Positions 56,208 to 64,000 of a DNA stretch of 64,000 nt are shown in pieces. Location: assembly GCA_009760855.2 (NCBI GenBank), contig WPIO01000045.1, positions 18,501-82,500 of the forward strand, given 5' to 3'. A program made the translations under genes and the position numbers. This DNA comes from Cristatella mucedo (taxonomy: Eukaryota; Bryozoa; Phylactolaemata; Cristatellidae). The notes under the pieces were generated by a model. That model ran no database searches. It was not told the origin of the DNA and was given only the letters and a program-made list of their open reading frames with translations. Every line of letters starts with the position of its first letter. Position 1 is the stretch's first letter.

Positions 56208-56708
56208 AGCTGCCCTCTCTGCTGCTGCTGCTTCTGGTGCTCGGAGGTTGGACCAATTCAACCATTGTGTGCAAACGGTGGAGCAAACCCTGAGCAGGAA
56301 GTATTCATTCTTAGTTAGACAGTGCTACTTATTTTATGCGGTGGTTAGCAGCCGCCTACTTTGCTGTTGCATGGCTGCAGTGAGTCTCTTCTGCTGCTCT
56401 AAGCTGAATCAGACCAAGGGCTTAAGCCCTGATAGAAGGCAAGACATTCAAAGCTCTGAGTACCTGAGCAAGAGTGCAGATCTAGCTCGTCTCTGACTTA
56501 ACGCTATCAACGTTAAGGCTTAAAGAAAGGAAGCCGGGAGAATCTCAACAGGCTTTTTCAATGTGACGGTGGCTGGCACGATCGACCCACTTTTGTAGTC
56601 ACGCCTGTCAGTTTCCCTCACAGTCCTTCTTATTTGCCATCTAATTAACCAATGGCCCGTCGATTGTCTACTACTGGAGGTAGCACCTTGGAAAAAGAAG
56701 ACAACTAA

Positions 56709-56898
56709 GCCGTAATGGCTCACTAGGTAAGGCGGTTGCTTTTCACGACCTCGGCCCCGAGGTCGTGGGTTCGAATCCTGCAGTGGGCGATCCTTTATCG
56801 CTACTGCAAGCGGTGGTGATAGCCGTGATGGCTCTTCTGTCGCTATACAAAAAGAGGCTGTTAAATCAGCTAGTATTTATTTATTTTATTTTTATTTA
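56709..56898 (+). mobile_element. tRNA-derived SINE, family 1, copy c
   Basis: The best-preserved copy: ATGGCTCACTAGGTAAGGCG (A-box region), GTGGGTTCGAATCC (B box), CAAAAAGAGGCTGTTAAATC, and a TTTATTTATTTT-type tail. Confidence 0.92.
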
Positions 56899-59087
56899 AC
56901 TGTCATACTGTGGGCCACAGGTGGCTTCGGCCTAGCCTCACCTGCCTCAATCAGCTTTGAGAGGAGCGACCTCTTCTAAATCTATTCTCTACCTAAAGAT
57001 TCCAGCTGTAGTCTTGACGACAACCGGGTCCAGAATAGTCACAGCTCGACGAGGTGCATGTTTTCGTGATCCATTAATAGCACCAGCCCTGCAAATGTGT
57101 TTGCAATGCTAATGAGGCTTCAATTTATGAGTCCTTCCCCATGGTCTCCAGTCGCGAAAGTGCAGGACTACCTACCCTGCTCGAGCCACTCTCATCGCCT
57201 GGGTGGCCTCATTGCAGGTGTTGCCTTACACCAAAGCCCTAAACAAGGAGCCACTGCGTTTTTAGCATAGCGAATTAGTTTGGACACTCATTTAAATGTG
57301 AAAACTGAACGACTGCCCTGTTATCGTTGGCGAATGCTTGCTATCGAAAGCATGCACAGCTCGGAGAAATGATGCACCAGCCCATGCATTGCAGACAGCT
57401 GCCTGCTCAGGCCCATCCACCGTCGGTGGACCTGGATGATCTGGTCGTGCAATTGGGCTCTCTCTCTCTCTCTCTCTCTCTGCCGGTTGCCATTGCAGCA
57501 GCCTCCGATCTAGTGGCTCACGACAGACTCTCAGCCCTCTGGCTCGGCCATCTACACAGCAGACCTGAAGGTACCTAGGCTAGGGAGCTAATCCTTCACC
57601 TCAACGACACAGAGAGTGGCTGTGCATAGCTGCGATTACTGCGTGCCGAAGGCATTAGCAAAACTAGCAGGCGACTTTTCGTATACTCTGGACCCGAGAC
57701 GGCGATCGACAAGCCCCGAGTTAGGTTTGTGAACTGTTTGCCCAGATGATTTTGCTCGATAGCGCAGAGTTAGCTAGGTGGAGGTAGGCGGTTAATCCTC
57801 CAACACAGACTCAGCGTTCAATAACATGCAAGTTCGCTCTCAATCGTTGTGGCATCAGCAGCGTCACGAGGCTAAACGCGTCCCCTTCGCAGAGTTTGTG
57901 TGACATTTGCATGCCTGTTAGCAAGGGTTTAGTCTCTCACTGCATGCAGTACATTGGGAATAGGCTGCACTTGCAATCTGTTGTACTGGAGATCGTGGTT
58001 CGCCGGTCTCGATCCGCATAAATACAAGTGGTCGCAAAAGAATGTGCTGATATGGCCTTGCTAGCTGACACGATTAAAGTGTTGGAAAATGGGTGTTGCC
58101 GATTCCTATTCCTCCCACAACCAGGCCGTAAGGCTTGGGCTCATAAAGGTGCTCGTCTCAGCCATGGTGTGACGAATATCAGCGAAGATGCGAGAGTCAG
58201 AACTACACTCGGTCATCATGTGACTAATATTGCAGGCTGCCACTGCAGCAGAGCAGGACATGGATGACTTCAGGCTTTTGCACTGCCCCTCATTTCCTCG
58301 TTTGAGAGAGGCGAAAGAAGAGTGACGACGGATTGTCAGTAAAATGCCACTAAAGTTCGTCCTGACGTCAGAGCCCTAAAAACTAGTGGCTCAGCAAGAG
58401 CAGAGCTCCAGGTGGATCGATCGCGAGTAGTGTTTCTACTTGAATGGCACATCCGTCGTCGCGTATGCTGGGAAGGCTACGAGGAAGGCCAGGAATTAGC
58501 ATTTCTGGTTTGATCAAAAGTATAGGATGCAGGAGTGACGTCGAATAAGCTGTGGCAGCTGCACCTAAAGCCCTTGCTACTGCCAAATCAATTCCTGCCG
58601 CTGGGTCCATGACAGCAGCTCTCTTGAGTTTACTTGCCGCCGGGCACAGCACAGAGCAACAGCCGACGACCAACACCATAAGTCTATTCCACTGCACACG
58701 GAGCAAGATGGGGGGGCACTCTCGTTGCCCTTCTCACCCACTTGAGAGTGCCCCATGACATAATTGGTCACTCACAAAACACCCTGACTGCTCCCATGTC
58801 GCATCGATCACTAAGGGCACATCTCATTGGCATACCACATCTGGCGTCATAGCCCATTTGAGAACCGATCTGGTGCAGTACCACTATTTAAACGAAAGCA
58901 TTTGCCCAGCGGTCCATATAGATTAGTCCATGATGTAGACCGAGAACCGCAGCAGGCTATGCAGTTTTGACTGCTGGGAAAGCTGGCTTCTACCAAATTT
59001 TTCTCAGCCCGATTGCACTGCTCATACTGCAGGGTCAGGCATCGGTGGCTAAGCACGAGTCAACCGGCTCAGCATCCAGAAAAAAAT

Positions 59088-59224
59088 ATATAACTCATTT
59101 ATATAGCGCCCCACGATAAATTAATCTCTATTCAGACGCTTCACATATGCCTCTGGGCTCGAGCCCACGACCTTAGTCAGACCTTGGTCGGGGCGAGCAC
59201 CTTAACCGCTAGACCAAACCAGCT
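59088..59224 (-). mobile_element. tRNA-derived SINE, family 2, copy c
   Basis: The reverse complement reads GCTGGTTTGGTCTAGCGGTT, then GGGCTCGAGCCC, then GTGAAGCGTCTGAATAGAGA and GGGGCGCTATATAAATGAG. It is the clearest copy of the family. Confidence 0.85.
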
Positions 59225-61247
59225 CGCAAAAATACAGGGGTTAGTGCGAATGCAGACCCCACCGGCATAAATTATGTGCACCCGAGTTGCCCCTATTTGG
59301 GGCAATCTCAGGCCTCAGCCCGACCGATGTGCAATGGTCAGGCCTCGTCCTGAAGGCACTGCCGTCATGATCGCGGTCGCCCTTGTGCCAGGTAAGTATG
59401 TACTGACCCGATGCCTGTAAAATGTCTTCGGATTCCGTGGGCCGTGAAGCTATTAGGTTACAACCCCTTTCCTTGGCCTTCCTGTCAAATGCAGGGTACC
59501 CAACGTCAAGGGCGAACTCTGGCTCTATGAAGGGCAAGCTATGCCAACTGAATTGTAGATGCCAGTCGGCTCACTCCCACATCCGTGCCAAGAGTGGGTG
59601 CGTCAAGGGCGAGCCGACACGTAATGGTTAAGCATCGACACATGCCAGATAACAGCCCTCTAAGTATTTCGGCACGTAAAGAGCTGCCATCGCAGGATGT
59701 TGGGCAGGATGTTTTTTCTCATTCCAATTCTCAGCTCTTGCATCGCATGCCAAAGTGTTCATGCACGTTAATTTCTTTGCAGCAGCAACCTCACTTTTCG
59801 GCCTGCAGACTATGTTGACATCCAACGAGAAAGCTGAATCCGATAAACTAATCAGGCTGCCAGATCTCTAGCCCAACCACAGTGCCAATTGGCTAACCGC
59901 GAGTTGCCGTGGGTCACAAGCTGATAGGAAATATTTCGGACAAAGCAAAGCAGAAAGGCAAGTAACGATGAAGAAGTCAAACCCGCAGCTAGGCACTGTG
60001 CGAACCACTGCGTTTCCAGTTTGATCCTGGGGGGATAATCTTGATCCTTGGGGGATGATCTACGAGCTATTCCAATCCAATATGACCTGCTTCAATCCAC
60101 ATTAATTAGGCTAAACTCGACATAGAAGCAGCTGCACCGAGCTAAAACTTTTAAGTACACATGTTCACTACACTATCGGTTTTATGTACCTTGGAAATTT
60201 CATACCATTGTGCCTGCACTCTCATATTTATAGGCTTTAAAGACGGGGGCCAGTACTGCAAATCCACCACAATCCACTGATATCCACTCTAAGCGGCCTA
60301 GAATCTACCACAAATCGTGTGTTAAGCTAAAGCTAATTAGGAATATAAAGCTTCGATATACTTCACATGTACCCACGAAAGTTTTCACCGTTCCGAGTGA
60401 AATATCACGAAGTCCTCTAAAATATTTTGCAGTGCCTTAAAAAAATCACAACCCTCCACAAACCACTACCTTACACAGATACGCAAAAGAAATCCTATAT
60501 GGAAAGCTCCACTTGTTTATTTAATATTTCAGGACACTTTGCGACACACGTACTGACAATATCTTGCTTGCAGTGGCACAGCGATCTCGGGTAGTGTTCT
60601 GCGATTGACTACAACAGCACAATGACACACCACAATCCACCTCCAAACGACTAGAAACGGATTGCAATGAGCTCAGTTTCAATTAAGTATTAAAGTAAAC
60701 TGTTTTAATTGCACAACCACGAAAGTTCAACCCATTGCATGTCGGCACAATTTGGCAATGGTTTGCAATTAACCGACATGGCCCGGAAGAGGAGCACAAT
60801 CAACTCAAATCCACAGCAAATCATCTTGAAGTAAGATTTAACGGCCCAGCTTTTACTACAATTCAACTTGAAGTTGTGTGTTCTGCCTGGTAGAAGCTTA
60901 TATTTTTTTCCCCATAACGTTTCACCGTATTCCTACATACTTTCAACCCACTGTAAACATTTAATCTCAGGCCAAACGTTGGAATTGAATGTAATATAAT
61001 GGGGAAATATGATAATGAATCTACGATTCTTTACATATCCCCGGAAATTGGCTGTGCACAGCTCATAATTGTCTGGAGTATTACATAGAACTGACTGAAA
61101 ATGTAGCTTCAGAATTTCAATCAAACGGCCATTCAAATCAAACCACCAATCAAACGACCATAATTGCATGCAACGTACGTATGGCGATCGGCAGAGATGA
61201 ATCCGGGTCTATACTGTGATGGATCCCAAATTGACTCAAGTTATCTT

Positions 61248-61385
61248 GCTGGTTTGGCCCAATGGTTAACTTGCTCACTGATAACGACCAAGATCAGGGC
61301 GACTGTTGTTGACGACTACGGCCTTGGGTCAGAGCCCCATAGCTTTTGTAAAGTACCTGAATAGAAATTAAGTTCTTTTTGAGAG
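61248..61385 (+). mobile_element. tRNA-derived SINE, family 2, copy d (degraded)
   Basis: GCTGGTTTGGCCCAATGGTT, a mutated middle, GGGTCAGAGCCC, then AAAGTACCTGAATAGAAATT. Confidence 0.7.
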
Positions 61386-61419
61386 TTTAGTAAATTTATT
61401 ATATATATATATATATATA

Positions 61420-61603
61420 TAAAACCACATTTGCATGCTGACCCTGTGCATGTCACCCCTAACCATATTATTCATTTCGTTTGTTTTTCAAGCATGATTT
61501 TACTTACCATTCAATTGCATTTCACTTTCCAGCAAATGTAAAGCACCTAGAAAGAGATTAAGTTATCTGAGGGCGCTTTATCAAGTGAATTATTATTATT
61601 ATT

Positions 61604-61605
<2 letters not shown>
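61420..61605 (+). mobile_element. LINE 3' tail fragment
   Basis: 3' UTR from CACATTTGCATGCTGACCCT through the tail element GTAAAGCACCTAGAAAGAGA to a (ATT)n end. Confidence 0.85.
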
Positions 61606-61645
<40 letters not shown>

Positions 61646-61741
61646 AACTCATACACACACACACGCACACACACACACTCATGCACACACACAATCACAT
61701 ACACACATGCACACACCCACTCATGCATACACACACAGAGA

Positions 61742-61805
<64 letters not shown>
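61606..61805. repeat. (TA)n-(CA)n-(TA)n microsatellite block
   Basis: TA runs at 61606-61640 and 61747-61805 flank a CA-rich stretch. The block lies between a plus-strand and a minus-strand LINE 3' end. Confidence 0.95.
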
Positions 61806-61808
<3 letters not shown>

Positions 61809-61814
61809 TTAATA

Positions 61815-64000
61815 GTAATATTGCACTTGATAAAGTGCCTGCAGAGAACTCAGTCTCTTTCTAGGCACTTTACATTTGCTGCAAAGGGAAATGCCAATGA
61901 ATGGTAAATAATATCATGCTTGATATACAAAGAAAATGAATAACATGACTAGGGGTGACATGTACAGGGTCAGCATGCAAATGTGGTTAGTGGCAGCTTG
62001 CACATGGTCAGCGCTTTAAAGCACATGTAGAAGGAATCATAGGAACCCACTAACTGCTGTCCTAAATAGGTGTGTTTACAAGTTCTTTTTAAATGTGGTC
62101 AAGTCAAAGGATGTTCTGATAAAAGTCGGGAGGGAGTTCCAGGCTTTGGGAGGTTACGGACTAAATGCACGGTCTCCAAAGGATTTAAGGTTTGTATGGG
62201 GTATTTGTAGGCTGTTAGATTCCGACAAGCCGGTGGTACACTGCATGGTCTGGTGGGGGATTATATATGAGAGATAGACTGGAGCCAAAGAATGAAGTGA
62301 CCTAAAAGTGAGAGACAAAACCTTGAAGTCAATCCGTGGCTTGACTGGTAGCCAGTGCAGGTCGGCGAGAAGTGGTGTAATGTAGCAACAGCTACGATCA
62401 CGACAGGCAAGCCTAGCTGCAGAGTTTTGCACCAGCTGCAATCGCCTGATCGCACGTGCCGGTAGGCCAGTAAGGAGTGAGTTGCAGATGTCGAGACGGA
62501 CGTCACGAATGGATGAACCAACTTGGACGTGGTATGGTTATCGAAAAAAGCCCGAACTTTAGCAATGTTATGAAGCTGACAGTAGGCAGGTTTGACTGTG
62601 GAGCTGATGCGGTCGTCTAACGAGAGGTCGCTTTGGAACATGACACCTAGATTTTGAGCTGATTCAACAGGTGATATGCTGGCAGAGCCAACGTTGAACT
62701 TCAGCCTTTCCAAATTCTGAATTAAACTGGTCTTTCCAATAATTAGCAAGTTTTATCGTCGTTTAGGTTTAGAAAATGTACTTCCATTCATGTGCAGATG
62801 TCGTAAATACATGCCGCACATGAGTTGAGAGAATTCGAGGTGCTCGAAGGCTTGGAGGGATCGATACGAAGGTGCAACTGAGTATCATGCGCTTAGAAGT
62901 GAAAGCCTAGATTGTGCTTGGCAATCACATCGGGAAGAGGGAGAGTGTAAATCGTGAAAAGAACCAGACCTAGCACCGAGCCCTGAGTTACCCCATTTTT
63001 CAGAGGTAACTCGGATGATTTTGTCAATTCACGTCAATACTGTGGATTCTCCCACTGAGATAAGACCTAAACCACTAGAAAGCAGTGCCAGTGATGCCCA
63101 GGCGAAATGAGAGGCCCTCTAGAAGAACTTTGTGATCGACAGTATCAGAGGCTGGCGAAAGATCGAGCAAAACAAGCAGAGACACACTACCCATGCCTGC
63201 ATTCCTAAGTAGATCGTTGTATGCCCTAAGCAATGCTGACTCTGTGGAGTGATTAGCTCTAAAGCCAGACTGGAGCCTACCAGCAAGGTGCGAGGTTTCG
63301 ATATAGTATCGAGTTCAGCTGGTCACTTCCACGACACGTCTTTGATAGGACAGGAGGAAAAGGGGCTGGGAGGTAGTTGCTTAAGTTCTCTTTGTCTAGT
63401 GTCGTCTTTTTGAGAAGTGGCCTGGCTACAGCTTTTTGAAAGGTGCTGGGACATGACCTGAGGCTAATGACACATTAATGATGCTAGTTATGCATGGCAG
63501 CAGCAGATCAATGCAAAGTATGAGAAGGACAGTGGGAATAGGGTCCAGAGGACTTGTTGTCTTCTTTGATTGAGATACGAACTTCAGGACGAGATCACTG
63601 GCGACCTTTTTAAATGTCGACCCTGAGGTGCAGCAAGGATTTGGGGAATCGCATTCTAGTGGGGATGTTGTCATCGCAGGGATGGATTCCCTGATCTTGT
63701 TTATCTTCTGCACAAAGAATCGAGAGAAGCAATCGGCTAGATCATCACAAGGATCATAATAATAATAATAATAATAATCACGTAAAGAGCTCATCTGGGA
63801 GCATTTGAGGAGATGGTTTATTGTCGACATCAGCATTTTTGGATTGTGCATCTGTGATTCAACAATGCTTCTATGGATGCTATACTTGGCCTTTGCTAGG
63901 ATTAATTGGTACAACCTACAGTCGATGGACAGTCAGTCCAGATCTTGTGAAGGCTTTTTCAAGCTTTTGCTTTTTAGGCCTGTCTAGTTTAATGTCTGTT
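61815..64000 (-). mobile_element. L2/CR1-type LINE, continues past window edge
   Basis: Reverse orientation. From the (ATT)n tail and TGCACTTGATAAAGTGCC element, it reads back through the 3' UTR and coding pieces: LRSLHSLAPVYLS (about 62300), NLGVMFQSDLSLDD (about 62640), the reverse transcriptase region, and LDPIPTVLL plus SLASGHVPAPFKK (63430-63550). Stops and frameshifts are frequent, and an (ATA)n insertion lies at 63757-63778. It is the most complete copy of the family with 22884-24870 and is cut by the window end. Confidence 0.85.

Overview
This window is animal nuclear DNA. It is gene-poor and dominated by interspersed repeats, microsatellites and diverged duplications. The only intact host gene I can support is a single-exon, type II membrane glycosyltransferase of the core-2/I-branching GCNT type (GT14 family) at 37134-38423 on the minus strand. 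The L2/CR1-type LINEs, tRNA-derived SINEs, Ty3/Gypsy-type LTR element with a tRNA-Trp-like primer site, SPIN-like hAT MITE and Tc1/mariner fossil fit an invertebrate metazoan. A flatworm or other lophotrochozoan is possible, but I cannot place the lineage. No splice-aware gene finding was possible.

1-1.5 kb holds a SPIN-like hAT MITE and a dead Tc1/mariner transposase. About 1.5-12.1 kb is the most striking region: an AT-rich, decayed Polinton/adintovirus-like endogenous element. It holds the N-terminal part of a protein-primed-type DNA polymerase B, a coiled-coil protein, two tandem related capsid-like genes, a FtsK/A32-type packaging ATPase, an adenain-type cysteine protease, a core/phospholipase A2-like protein, an HNH-AP2 endonuclease, a hydrophobic virion-like protein and a fiber-like repeat protein split by a SINE. 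Most of these genes carry premature stops or frameshifts, and most of the polymerase and any integrase are missing. The element is therefore a fossil. Its gene set resembles a virion-forming system: packaging ATPase, maturation protease, capsid, membrane-active protein and attachment fiber.

12-25 kb is mostly featureless, with a SINE, a GCNT pseudogene inside a segmental duplication, an LTR fragment and a LINE. 25.1-30.4 kb is a LINE fragment abutting an internally deleted LTR retrotransposon (gag and aspartic protease kept; reverse transcriptase, RNase H and integrase core not found). 31.4-32.9 kb has long direct repeats around a short segment found inverted at 21.7 kb. 36.8-40.5 kb holds the intact GCNT gene and GC-rich upstream repeats. 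43-64 kb contains degraded LINEs, two diverged copies of a roughly 9.6 kb tandem segmental duplication, a small satellite, a new-looking MITE, further SINEs and long microsatellites.

Two SINE families recur. One (11.3, 14.2, 56.7 kb) has inserted into the viral-like element, which shows the element is resident in this genome. The other (35.2, 40.9, 59.1, 61.2 kb) ends in a tail resembling the LINE 3' end, suggesting mobilisation by that LINE.
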